DNA of 64,000 nucleotides from the NCBI RefSeq assembly GCF_000717595.1, contig NZ_JNZO01000011.1, forward strand, positions 62,001 to 126,000, in the 5' to 3' direction. Position 1 is the stretch's first letter; each line of letters opens with the position of its first letter. Shown one piece after another: positions 44,706 to 52,909 of the stretch. This DNA comes from Streptomyces flavochromogenes (GTDB lineage Bacteria > Actinomycetota > Actinomycetes > Streptomycetales > Streptomycetaceae). Under the pieces are notes generated by a model. The model was not told the origin of the DNA. It worked only from the letters and a program-made list of their open reading frames with translations, and ran no database searches. The translations under genes were made by a program, and so were the position numbers.

Positions 44706-45575
44706 GTGGAGTGGCGGTGTCGGGGGATCACCTGGGGCGGAGGCGTGCCCGGGCTGCGGTGGCGGGGCGGGAGGGTCAGCGCCCTCGCGTACGGGCAGGA
44801 GCTCGCCTTCCGGGCCGTCGGGGAGCGGCGGTGCCCGGGGGCCCGGGGGAATCCCTGTCCGCTGGAGGCCGTCGTTCCCGGCCGGGCCACCGGAGGGCGG
44901 TGCGCGGAGTGCGCGCGGCTCGACCGGGCCCACTCCGTCGCCGCCGACACCTTCCTGGACGATCCGCAGCCGTACCGCGTGTACCTGGCCTGGTTCGGGC
45001 CCGGGATGACCAAGGTCGGGATCACCGCCGAGGCCCGGGGCGAGGCCAGGCTGCTCGAACAGGGCGCCGTCACGTTCAGCTGGCTCGGGCGAGGGCCGCT
45101 GATGGCCGCCCGGCGGACCGAGGAGGTGCTGCGGCAGGCCCTCGGGGTTCCCGACCGGGTGGCGTACGAGCGCAAGCGCGTCGCCCGGCACACCCTGCCG
45201 ACCGCCCCTGACCGGGCTGTGGAGGTCCGGGAGCTGTACGGGCGGGCGCGGGAGGTCGGCGGCTGGACGGAGACCCTGGAGCCGCTGGAGTTCGCCGCGC
45301 GCGACCACGCCGGCGCCTTCGGTCTCGACGGGCTGCCGCCGTTCGCGGGCACGGTCACCGAGCTGGTCGACGGGGGCGTCGTCAGCGGGCGGCTGCTCGC
45401 CGCGGCCGGGCCCGATCTGCACCTGCTCGACCCCGGCGGGCGCTGTCTCGCCCTCGACACCCGGCTGATGGGCGGCTGGGTGCTCCAGGGAGCCGGGGAC
45501 GGCGGCGCCTTCTCCGTGCCGGTCTCGGAAGCGGTGTCCGCCGTCGACCCGAGCAGCCAGGGGGAGCTCTTCTGA
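44706..45575 (+). CDS. DUF2797 domain protein
   Basis: 289 residues. Matches DUF2797 in layout: RRCPGARGN-CPLEAVVPG with a following CAEC pair (zinc-like Cys sites about 45-75), YRVYLAWFGPGMTKVGIT, and RRTEEVLRQALGVPD. The VYLAWFG...KVGIT stretch resembles a GIY-YIG-like strand. Function unknown. GTG start very near the divergent gene. Confidence 0.85.
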   Translation: MEWRCRGITWGGGVPGLRWRGGRVSALAYGQELAFRAVGERRCPGARGNPCPLEAVVPGRATGGRCAECARLDRAHSVAADTFLDDPQPYRVYLAWFGPGMTKVGITAEARGEARLLEQGAVTFSWLGRGPLMAARRTEEVLRQALGVPDRVAYERKRVARHTLPTAPDRAVEVRELYGRAREVGGWTETLEPLEFAARDHAGAFGLDGLPPFAGTVTELVDGGVVSGRLLAAAGPDLHLLDPGGRCLALDTRLMGGWVLQGAGDGGAFSVPVSEAVSAVDPSSQGELF

Positions 45576-45660
45576 GGGCCTGCGGGCCCTGAGTAAAGTC
45601 TTGGATCCCTTTGCCCGGGCGCCGTGGACAGTCCCGCCCCGGCCCGGCGAGGGTGATCAC

Positions 45661-45996
45661 ATGACCCCCAAGCTGGTGGCGGACATCGAACCGCCCTACT
45701 ACACCGCTGTGTTCACTTCGGTCCGGCCCGACGCCCCCGAGGGCTACGCCGAGACGGCCGCCCGGATGGACGAACTCGCCAGGGAGATGCCCGGCTTCCT
45801 CGGCCACGAGTCCGCCCGGACTCCCGGCGGCATCGGCATCACCGTCGCCTACTTCCGTGACCTGGAGTCGCTCGACGCCTGGCGTGTGCACTCCGAGCAC
45901 CGGGCCGCCAAGGCGCACGGGCGGGAGCACTGGTACGACAGCTACAGCGTCCATATCGGCAAGGTCGAGCGGAGTTACAGCTTTGAGCGTGAGTAG
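45661..45996 (+). CDS. Antibiotic biosynthesis monooxygenase (ABM) domain protein
   Basis: 111 residues, a dimeric alpha-beta-barrel ABM fold: YYTAVFTSVRPDAPEGYAE, FLGHESARTPGGIGITVAYF and LDAWRVHSEHRAAKAHGREHW. Such proteins are cofactor-free monooxygenases or haem-type enzymes, or simply stress proteins; no active-site claim is made. The following amidohydrolase gene overlaps its end, so the two are co-translated. Confidence 0.88.
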   Translation: MTPKLVADIEPPYYTAVFTSVRPDAPEGYAETAARMDELAREMPGFLGHESARTPGGIGITVAYFRDLESLDAWRVHSEHRAAKAHGREHWYDSYSVHIGKVERSYSFERE

Positions 45997-46933
45997 CGAC
46001 AACGGCGCGAGCGGCGGACGTGACCAGAGCGGCGGAAGTGACCTGAGCGGCGAGGCTCGCGAGAGCGACGGCATTCGGGCGCTCGTCGAGCGGCTCGGGA
46101 TTCCCGGGCTCGTCGACGTGCATACCCACTTCATGCCGCAGAACGTCCTCGACAAGGTCTGGGCCTACTTCGACGCCGTCGGTCCGCTGACCGGCATGGA
46201 GTGGCCCATCACCTACCGCGAGGAGGAGGAGCGCCGTCTCGCCCTTCTGCGGGGCTTCGGGGCGGTCGCGTTCACCGCGATGCTCTATCCGCACAAGCCC
46301 GGCATGGCCGCCTGGCTCAACTCCTGGGCCGCCGACTTCGCCTCCCGCACCCCCGACTGTCTGCACACCGCGACCTTCTTCCCCGAGCCGGGCGTCGAGA
46401 CGTACGTCCGTGAGGCGCTCGACGCGGGGGCCCGGGTCTTCAAGGTGCACCTCCAGGTCGGCGGCTTCGATCCGACGGACCCGCGGCTGGACGGGGCGTG
46501 GGGAGCACTCGCCGACTCCGGTACCCCCGTGGTGGTGCACTGTGGCTCCGGTCCCACCCCGGGCAGGTTCACCGGACCCGAGCCCATGGGGCGGCTGCTC
46601 GCCCGCCACCCCGGGCTTCGTGTGATCGTCGCCCATATGGGGATGCCCGAGTACGGCGACTTCCTCGATCTCGTCCAGCGGTACGAGGGCGTCCACCTCG
46701 ATACCACCATGGCCTTCACCGACTTCAGCGAGCGGCTCGCGCCCTTCCCCCGGGCGGAGCTCAAGCGGCTCGTGGACGTCGGCGACCGGATCCTCCTCGG
46801 CTCGGACTTCCCGAACATCCCGTATCCGTACGCCCACCAGCTCCACGCCCTCGAACGCCTCGGGCTCGGGGACGACTGGCTCCGGGGGGTCCTGTACGAG
46901 AACGGCGCCGCGTTGTTTCACGTGAAACGCTGA
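45983..46933 (+). CDS. Amidohydrolase-2 family metal hydrolase/decarboxylase
   Basis: About 316 residues of amidohydrolase TIM-barrel. Metal-site HxH in VDVHTHFMP, His in PVVVHCGSG, His in VIVAHMGMPEYGD and Asp in LLGSDFPNIPYPY. This is the ACMSD/gamma-resorcylate decarboxylase-type Amidohydro_2 family, acting on small cyclic or aromatic acids. The start is either TTG 45983 (GGAG 8 bases upstream, used here) or GTG 45989. It overlaps the monooxygenase gene by 14 bp, suggesting a joint pathway. Substrate unknown. Confidence 0.85.
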   Translation: MSVSSDNGASGGRDQSGGSDLSGEARESDGIRALVERLGIPGLVDVHTHFMPQNVLDKVWAYFDAVGPLTGMEWPITYREEEERRLALLRGFGAVAFTAMLYPHKPGMAAWLNSWAADFASRTPDCLHTATFFPEPGVETYVREALDAGARVFKVHLQVGGFDPTDPRLDGAWGALADSGTPVVVHCGSGPTPGRFTGPEPMGRLLARHPGLRVIVAHMGMPEYGDFLDLVQRYEGVHLDTTMAFTDFSERLAPFPRAELKRLVDVGDRILLGSDFPNIPYPYAHQLHALERLGLGDDWLRGVLYENGAALFHVKR

Positions 46934-46949
46934 GGGCCTCGCCGGCCCT

Positions 46950-46989
46950 TTCTCAGGGAATTCACAGGAAAGGGCAAGGGGCCTCTCAG
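46950..46989 (+). promoter_or_regulatory. Octamer direct repeats upstream of the response regulator
   Basis: TTCTCAGG (46950-46957) and TTCACAGG (46961-46968) have an 11-bp period; a third TCTCAG lies at 46984-46989. This tandem half-site layout is typical of OmpR-family binding. The same kind of pair occurs at 49295-49313. Confidence 0.65.
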
Positions 46990-47012
46990 CGGCGGCCGAC
47001 AGCGTGGGTTCC

Positions 47013-47756
47013 ATGACCGTCACCACACGCCGTACCGGCACCCGCGCCGACATGCTCCGTGCCGACGGCACCGCCGTCCGTGTTCTCGTCGTCGACGACG
47101 AGGCCTCGCTCGCCGAACTGCTCTCCATGGCCCTGCGCTACGAGGGCTGGCAGGTGCGCAGTGCCGGGGACGGGGCAGCAGCCCTGCGTTCCGCGCGTGA
47201 GTTCCGGCCCGACGCCGTCATCCTCGACATCATGCTTCCCGACGTCGACGGGCTGAGCCTGCTCGGCCGGATCCGGCGCGAACTGCCCGACGTACCGGTG
47301 CTGTTCCTGACGGCGAAGGACGCCGTCGAGGACCGGATCGCCGGACTCACGGCCGGCGGAGACGACTACGTCACCAAGCCGTTCAGCCTGGAGGAGGTCG
47401 TGGCCCGGCTGCGCGGGCTCATCCGCAGGTCGGGGGCGGCTCTCTCGCGCAGCGAGTCGCTGCTCGCCGTCGGAGACCTCACCCTCGACGAGGACAGCCA
47501 CGAGGTCACCCGGGGCGGGGTCTCCATCCACCTCACGGCGACCGAGTTCGAGCTGCTGCGCTATCTGATGCGCAATCCGCGGCGGGTGCTCAGCAAGGCG
47601 CAGATCCTCGACCGGGTCTGGTCGTACGACTTCGGCGGCCAGGCCAATGTCGTCGAGCTCTACATCTCGTACCTGCGGCGGAAGATCGACGCGGGGCGCA
47701 CCCCGATGATCCACACCCGGCGCGGGGCCGGCTATCTCATCAAGCCGGGGGAGTAG
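47013..47756 (+). CDS. OmpR-family response regulator
   Basis: 247 residues. Receiver domain about 22-135 with acidic pocket VVDDE, phospho-acceptor Asp72 (ILDIMLPDVDG), Thr in FLTAKD and Lys in VTKPFSLEE; OmpR winged-helix DNA-binding domain about 150-245 (ATEFELLRYLMRNPRRVLS, RRGAGYLIKPG). ATG 47013 used, GTG 47004 possible. It pairs with the histidine kinase 6 bp downstream, and the glycosyltransferase genes that follow are likely targets. Confidence 0.94.
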   Translation: MTVTTRRTGTRADMLRADGTAVRVLVVDDEASLAELLSMALRYEGWQVRSAGDGAAALRSAREFRPDAVILDIMLPDVDGLSLLGRIRRELPDVPVLFLTAKDAVEDRIAGLTAGGDDYVTKPFSLEEVVARLRGLIRRSGAALSRSESLLAVGDLTLDEDSHEVTRGGVSIHLTATEFELLRYLMRNPRRVLSKAQILDRVWSYDFGGQANVVELYISYLRRKIDAGRTPMIHTRRGAGYLIKPGE

Positions 47757-47762
47757 AGGCTC

Positions 47763-49331
47763 GTGCTCCGAGGTGCAGGGCAGCGGCCACGGCCTCCGCG
47801 GACACGGGGGCCGTGGTCGCTGCGGACCCGTCTCGTCGTCTCGGCGGTCGCGCTGATCGCGGTCGTCGCGGCCGTCATCGGCACGGTCACGACGATCGCG
47901 TTCCGCTCGTATCTGTACGACCAGGCGGACAAGGAGGTCCGGGCCGTCTCCAACCGGGCAGCCGGCCCGCCGCCCGGGATGGCCGTCGGGCCCCTGCCGG
48001 ATCGGGGCGGGAAGGACCCGCTCGGGTTCGTCGTGGGGCCCAGCATTCCGACCGGCACCCTGGGCGCGGAACTCACGGACGGCGTGGTGACCGCGGCCGG
48101 GTACTCGGCGGAGGCCGAGGACGGCGGGGGGTACGGGCGGGACTTCCGGATCAAGACGCTCGACGAGGCCCAGCGGGCCGCCCTGACGGCCGTCCCGCGC
48201 GACGGTGATCCGCACACCGTCGAACTGCCCGGCGGCCTCGGCTCGTACCGGGTCGAGTACGCCTCCGGGAGCAACGGCACCTTCCTCACCGGCATCCCGC
48301 TGGCCTCCGTCGACAAGGCCCTCTCCACCCTGATCCTCGTCGAGCTGAGCGTCACCGGCGCCGGGCTCTTCGCCGCCTCGCTCGCCGGCACCGTGCTCGT
48401 CCGAGTCGCCCTGCGGCCGCTGCGCCGGGTCGCCGCGACCGCCGGCCAGGTCGCCCAGCTCCCCCTGCACAGCGGAGAGGTGGCGCTCCACCAGCGGGTC
48501 CCCGACGCGGAGGCCGATCCGCGGACCGAGGTCGGCCAGGTCGGCGCCGCCCTCAACCGGATGCTCGACCACGTCCACTCGGCGCTCGACGCCCGCCAGC
48601 AGAGCGAGACCCGCGTCCGGCAGTTCGTCGCCGACGCCAGCCACGAACTCCGCACCCCGCTCGCCTCGATCCGGGGATACGCGGAGCTGACCCGGCGCGG
48701 GGGCGAGGAGTGCGGGCCCGACACCCGGCACGCCCTCGGCCGCATCGAGTCCGAGGCGACGCGTATGACGGGCCTCGTGGAGGACCTGCTGCTGCTCGCC
48801 CGGCTCGACGCCGGACGCCCCCTCTCGTACGAGCCCACCGACCTCGTCCCGCTGGTCGTGGACGCCGTGAGCGACGCCCGCGCCGCCGGGCCCGACCACC
48901 ACTGGTGCCTCGAACTGCCCGAGGACGGCGGCAGTCCCGTACGGGCGGACGGCGCCCGGCTCCAGCAGGTCCTCGTCAACCTCCTCGCCAACGCCCGCAC
49001 GCACACCCCGCCCGGGACCAAGGTCACCGCGCGGGTCCTGACCGAACCCGGCGCGGTGGTCGTCCGGATCGAGGACGACGGGCCCGGCATCCCGGCCGCG
49101 CTCCTGCCCGCCGTCTTCGAGCGGTTCGCGCGCGGCGACGCCTCCCGCTCCCGCAACGCCGGATCCACCGGCCTCGGGCTCGCCATCGTCAGGGCCGTCG
49201 TGGGTGCGCACGGAGGCGACGTGGGCGTCGAGAGCGTCCCGGGCCGGACCGTCTTCACCGTCCGGCTGCCCGCCGCTTCCCGGGCGGAAGCCCACTCACA
49301 GGCAGGCCACAGGCTCATCACACAGCCGTGA
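47763..49331 (+). CDS. HAMP-domain sensor histidine kinase
   Basis: 522 residues. TM1 about 24-46, extracytoplasmic sensor about 47-185, TM2 about 188-215, HAMP about 216-270, DHp with His294 (ADASHELRTPLASIRGYAEL), and a CA domain with LVNLLANARTHTP, EDDGPGIP and STGLGLAIV. It phosphorylates the cognate OmpR regulator encoded immediately upstream. GTG start. The last codons contain octamer repeats that may be regulator sites for the next gene. Confidence 0.94.
   Translation: MLRGAGQRPRPPRTRGPWSLRTRLVVSAVALIAVVAAVIGTVTTIAFRSYLYDQADKEVRAVSNRAAGPPPGMAVGPLPDRGGKDPLGFVVGPSIPTGTLGAELTDGVVTAAGYSAEAEDGGGYGRDFRIKTLDEAQRAALTAVPRDGDPHTVELPGGLGSYRVEYASGSNGTFLTGIPLASVDKALSTLILVELSVTGAGLFAASLAGTVLVRVALRPLRRVAATAGQVAQLPLHSGEVALHQRVPDAEADPRTEVGQVGAALNRMLDHVHSALDARQQSETRVRQFVADASHELRTPLASIRGYAELTRRGGEECGPDTRHALGRIESEATRMTGLVEDLLLLARLDAGRPLSYEPTDLVPLVVDAVSDARAAGPDHHWCLELPEDGGSPVRADGARLQQVLVNLLANARTHTPPGTKVTARVLTEPGAVVVRIEDDGPGIPAALLPAVFERFARGDASRSRNAGSTGLGLAIVRAVVGAHGGDVGVESVPGRTVFTVRLPAASRAEAHSQAGHRLITQP
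49295..49313 (+). promoter_or_regulatory. Octamer pair upstream of the glycosyltransferase
   Basis: CTCACAGG and GCCACAGG with an 11-bp period inside the 3' end of the kinase gene, with further CACACAG and TGACAG after it. It matches the pair in front of the response regulator, so is probably a second site for it. Confidence 0.6.
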
Positions 49332-49357
49332 CAGCGGCCCCGGCGAATGTCGGTGGC

Positions 49358-50629
49358 ATGCGAACCCCAACGATCGCGGGGCCCACGTCCGGGGCCCTCC
49401 CCGCCCGGGAACACCTGCCGGTGAACATCGCGGGACGCCCCGTCCTGGACGTGGTGATTCCCGTCTACAACGAGGAGAAGGACCTGGAGCCGTGCGTCCG
49501 CCGGCTCCACGAACACCTCCTCCGGACCTTCCCGTACGGCTTCCGCATCACCGTCGCCGACAACGCCTCCACCGACACCACCCCCGAGGTCGCCGCCGGT
49601 CTCGCCTCCGAGGTGCCCGAGGTGCGCTCGGTACGGCTGGAGCAGAAGGGGCGCGGCCGGGCGCTGCGGACGGTGTGGTCGGGCTCGGACGCGCCCGTCC
49701 TCGCCTATATGGACGTGGACCTGTCCACCGATCTGAACGCCCTGCTCCCGCTGGTCGCGCCGCTCATCTCCGGCCACTCCGACCTGGCGATCGGCTCCCG
49801 TCTCGCACGCTCCTCGCGTGTGGTGCGCGGCCCGAAGCGGGAGTTCATCTCACGCGCGTACAACCTGATCCTGCGCGGCTCGCTCGCCGCCCGGTTCTCC
49901 GACGCGCAGTGCGGGTTCAAGGCGATCCGGCGCGATGTCGCCCAGCGGCTGCTCCCGATGGTGGAGGACACCGGCTGGTTCTTCGACACCGAGCTGCTGG
50001 TCCTCGCCGAGCGGGCCGGGCTGCGCATCCACGAGGTGCCCGTCGACTGGGTCGACGACCCCGACTCGACCGTGCACATCGTGAGCACGGCCACCGACGA
50101 CCTGAAGGGCGTCTGGCGGGTGGGCCGCGCCCTCGCGACGGGTTCGCTGCCGCTCGACCGGCTGGCCAGGCCCTTCGGGGACGACCCCCGGGACCGTGAA
50201 CTCACCGGTGTGCCGGGCGGACTCGCCCGGCAGCTGGTCGGCTTCTGCGTGGTCGGGGTCCTGTCGACGCTCTTCTACATCGCCCTGTACTCGCTCTTCC
50301 GGCTCGGCGTGGGCCCGCAGATCGCCAACGCCGCCGCGCTCCTCGTCTCCGCCGTCGCCAACACGGCGGCCAACCGGCGGCTGACCTTCGGGGTACGGGG
50401 CCGTGACCGGGCCGTCCGCCATCAGGCGCAGGGGCTCGTGGTCTTCGCCATCGGCCTGGCCCTGACCAGCGGTTCGCTCGCCGCCCTCGGCGCGGCGACC
50501 GGCGATCCGGCGCACTCCACCGAACTCGCCGTCCTGGTCGTCGCCAATCTCGCCGCGACCGTCCTGCGCTTCCTCCTCTTCCGGCTCTGGGTCTTCCCCG
50601 AGCGGCCCACCTCAAGGAACGACCGATGA
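49358..50629 (+). CDS. Family 2 glycosyltransferase-GtrA fusion (dolichol-phosphate mannosyltransferase-like)
   Basis: 423 residues. GT-A catalytic domain about 28-265 with VVIPVYNEEKDL, nucleotide-metal DVD at 119-121 (YMDVDLS) and QCGFKA; then a GtrA domain of four TMs (about 291-415: LVGFCVVGVLSTLFYIAL, NAAALLVSAVANTAANRRLTF). It probably transfers a sugar from a nucleotide sugar to polyprenyl phosphate and flips it. ATG 49358. ATGA overlap (50626-50629) with the GT39 gene. Confidence 0.92.
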   Translation: MRTPTIAGPTSGALPAREHLPVNIAGRPVLDVVIPVYNEEKDLEPCVRRLHEHLLRTFPYGFRITVADNASTDTTPEVAAGLASEVPEVRSVRLEQKGRGRALRTVWSGSDAPVLAYMDVDLSTDLNALLPLVAPLISGHSDLAIGSRLARSSRVVRGPKREFISRAYNLILRGSLAARFSDAQCGFKAIRRDVAQRLLPMVEDTGWFFDTELLVLAERAGLRIHEVPVDWVDDPDSTVHIVSTATDDLKGVWRVGRALATGSLPLDRLARPFGDDPRDRELTGVPGGLARQLVGFCVVGVLSTLFYIALYSLFRLGVGPQIANAAALLVSAVANTAANRRLTFGVRGRDRAVRHQAQGLVVFAIGLALTSGSLAALGAATGDPAHSTELAVLVVANLAATVLRFLLFRLWVFPERPTSRNDR

Positions 50630-52830
50630 CTTCGACCTTCCCGGAGATCTCCCCGGCCGCGTCGGCCGGCGCGGCGCATGCCGCACCGGCCCGCGGTGGC
50701 CCGCTCACCCGGCTGTGGCACGGACGCGCAGAGGACGCCCGCTGGGTCCGGCCCGCGTTCCTCGGCCTGCTCGCCGTCACCGCCGCGCTCTACCTGTGGA
50801 ACCTGAGCGCCTCCGGCTACGCCAACTCCTTCTACTCCGCCGCGGTGCAGGCGGGCGGCGAGAGCTGGAAGGCCTTCTTCTTCGGTTCCCTCGACGCGGC
50901 CAACGCCATCACCGTCGACAAGCCGCCGGCCGCCCTCTGGCCGATGGCACTCTCCGTCCGCCTCTTCGGCCTCGGCTCCTGGCAGATCCTCGTGCCCGAG
51001 GTCCTCATGGGCGTGGCGACCGTCGCGGTGCTCTACGCGGCCGTACGACGCCGGTTCGGCGCGGGTGCCGGCCTGATCGCGGGTGTCGTCCTGGCGCTCA
51101 CGCCCGTGGCGGCGCTGATGTTCCGCTTCAACAACCCGGACGCGCTGCTCGCCCTGCTCATGACGGTGGCCGTGTACTGCGTGCTGCGCGCCCTCGAACA
51201 GGACCGGGGTGCGGCGAAGTGGCTCGTGTGGGCCGGGGTGGCCTTCGGGTTCGCGTTCCTGGCGAAGACCCTCCAGGCCTTCCTGATCCTGCCGCCGCTG
51301 GCGCTCGTCTACGGCGTGTGCGCGCCGGGCGGTATCGGGCGCCGGATCGGTCGTCTCGCCCTCGCGGGGCTCGCGATGCTGGTGTCGGCGGGCTGGTGGG
51401 TGGCCCTGGTCGAGCTGTGGCCGGCCTCCTCCCGCCCGTACGTCGGAGGCTCGCAGAACAACAGCTTCCTGGAGCTGACCTTCGGCTACAACGGCCTCGG
51501 CCGCATCAACGGCAACGAGACCGGCAGCGTCGGCGGAGGCGGCGGTGGCATGGGAGGCGGCCGCTGGGGTGAGACCGGCGTCCTCCGGATGTTCAACGAC
51601 TCCGTCGGCGGCCAGATCTCCTGGCTTCTGCCGGCCGCGCTGATCCTGCTCGTCGCGGGGCTGGTCGTCACCTGGCGGGCGCCCAGGACGGACACGGCAC
51701 GCGCGGCGTTCCTGGTGTGGGGCGGGTCGCTGCTGATCACGCTGGCCGTGTTCAGCTTCATGGCCGGCATCTTCCACGAGTACTACACGGTGGCCCTGGC
51801 CCCGTACCTCGCGGCGCTCGTCGGCATGGGCGCGGCCGTGCTCTGGGAGGAGCGCACCCGGCTGCTCGCCTCGGCGGCCCTCGCGGTGACGGTGGCGGTG
51901 ACCGCCTGGTGGGGCTGGACCCTGCTCGGACGGACGCCGGACTGGCTGCCGTGGCTGCGCTGGACGGTCCTGGTCGCGGGCGCGGTGGCCGCGCTGGGGC
52001 TGCTGTGCGTGGGCCGGGCGGACCGGCGCCTCGGCCTCGGGGTCGCGGGCCTCGGCCTGGCGGCGGGACTCGCGGGTCCGCTCGCGTACACCCTGGCGAC
52101 GGTGGACGCCGGACACCAGGGCTCGATCGTCACGGCGGGCCCGGCGGGCGGCGCGATGGGCGGCCGGGGCCCCGGCGGCGGTGGCGGCATGCGGTTGTTC
52201 GAGGGCGGGGGCTTCCCCGGCGGTGGCCAGGGCGGTCGGATGCCGGGAGGTGCCGACGGTGGCCAGGGTGGTCAGCTGCCCGGAGGTCCCGGTGGTGGCC
52301 AGGGCGGTCAGGCCGGCCAGGGCGGCGGTCCGATGCCCAACGGCCAGGGACAGCCCCAGGGCCAGATGCCCGGCGGCACCCCGCTCCAGGGCATGACCCG
52401 CGGCGGGGGCCCGGGAGGCGGTGGCGGCGGCATGGGCGGTCTGCTCAACGGCGCCGGCGTCGGTACGGAGGCGAAGGACGCGCTCCTCAAGGACGCCGAC
52501 TCCTACACGTGGGTCGCCGCCGCGGTCGGTGCCCAGAACGCGGCCAGCTACCAGCTCGCCACCGAGAAGCCGGTCATGGCGATCGGCGGCTTCAACGGCA
52601 GCGACCCGTCCCCCACGCTCGCGCAGTTCCAGCAGTACGTCGCCGACGGGAAGATCCACTACTTCATCGGAAGCGGCGAGAGCGGGGGCACCGGCGAGGA
52701 CGGCGGGGGCCGCATGGGCGGCGGCGGCGGACCCGGTGGCGACTCGGAGATCTCCACCTGGGTCGCGGAGACCTTCGAGAAGCTCACGGTCGGCAACGCC
52801 ACCTTCTACGACCTGACCGCCAGGAAGTGA
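50626..52830 (+). CDS. GT39/ArnT-like polyprenyl-linked glycosyltransferase (YkcB-like)
   Basis: 734 residues. About eleven or more TMs (30-500) with the GT39 features NITVDKPPAALWPMAL (catalytic Asp in VDKPP) and FRFNNPDALLALL. A long Gly/Gln/Met-rich insertion (about 505-610, repeats such as GGQGGQLPGGPGGGQGGQ) precedes a C-terminal extracytoplasmic domain (about 615-730, AIGGFNGSDPSPTLAQFQQ). It takes the polyprenyl-sugar made by the preceding enzyme and transfers it to a cell-envelope acceptor outside. The acceptor is unknown. Confidence 0.92.
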   Translation: MTSTFPEISPAASAGAAHAAPARGGPLTRLWHGRAEDARWVRPAFLGLLAVTAALYLWNLSASGYANSFYSAAVQAGGESWKAFFFGSLDAANAITVDKPPAALWPMALSVRLFGLGSWQILVPEVLMGVATVAVLYAAVRRRFGAGAGLIAGVVLALTPVAALMFRFNNPDALLALLMTVAVYCVLRALEQDRGAAKWLVWAGVAFGFAFLAKTLQAFLILPPLALVYGVCAPGGIGRRIGRLALAGLAMLVSAGWWVALVELWPASSRPYVGGSQNNSFLELTFGYNGLGRINGNETGSVGGGGGGMGGGRWGETGVLRMFNDSVGGQISWLLPAALILLVAGLVVTWRAPRTDTARAAFLVWGGSLLITLAVFSFMAGIFHEYYTVALAPYLAALVGMGAAVLWEERTRLLASAALAVTVAVTAWWGWTLLGRTPDWLPWLRWTVLVAGAVAALGLLCVGRADRRLGLGVAGLGLAAGLAGPLAYTLATVDAGHQGSIVTAGPAGGAMGGRGPGGGGGMRLFEGGGFPGGGQGGRMPGGADGGQGGQLPGGPGGGQGGQAGQGGGPMPNGQGQPQGQMPGGTPLQGMTRGGGPGGGGGGMGGLLNGAGVGTEAKDALLKDADSYTWVAAAVGAQNAASYQLATEKPVMAIGGFNGSDPSPTLAQFQQYVADGKIHYFIGSGESGGTGEDGGGRMGGGGGPGGDSEISTWVAETFEKLTVGNATFYDLTARK

Positions 52831-52856
52831 ATAAGCGCTATACAGCGTAGAAGAGT

Positions 52857-52899
52857 CCTTGTACGGTGTACGAGACCTAGTCCCGTACACCGTACAAGG
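52857..52899. promoter_or_regulatory. 43-bp palindromic operator of the MFS gene
   Basis: Perfect 16-bp arms CCTTGTACGGTGTACG (52857-52872) and complement (52884-52899) with an 11-bp spacer. Each arm is itself a quasi-palindrome with two GTAC cores, so two dimers could bind. AAGGAG of the right arm is also the ribosome site of the MFS gene. Likely bound by the TetR protein encoded downstream. Confidence 0.82.
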
Positions 52900-52909
52900 A
52901 GCCCTGCCC

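Noticed and set aside
45661..46933. A biosynthetic gene cluster suggested by the monooxygenase-like and amidohydrolase genes
   Set aside because: No synthase, tailoring or resistance genes accompany them; two overlapping genes are not enough.
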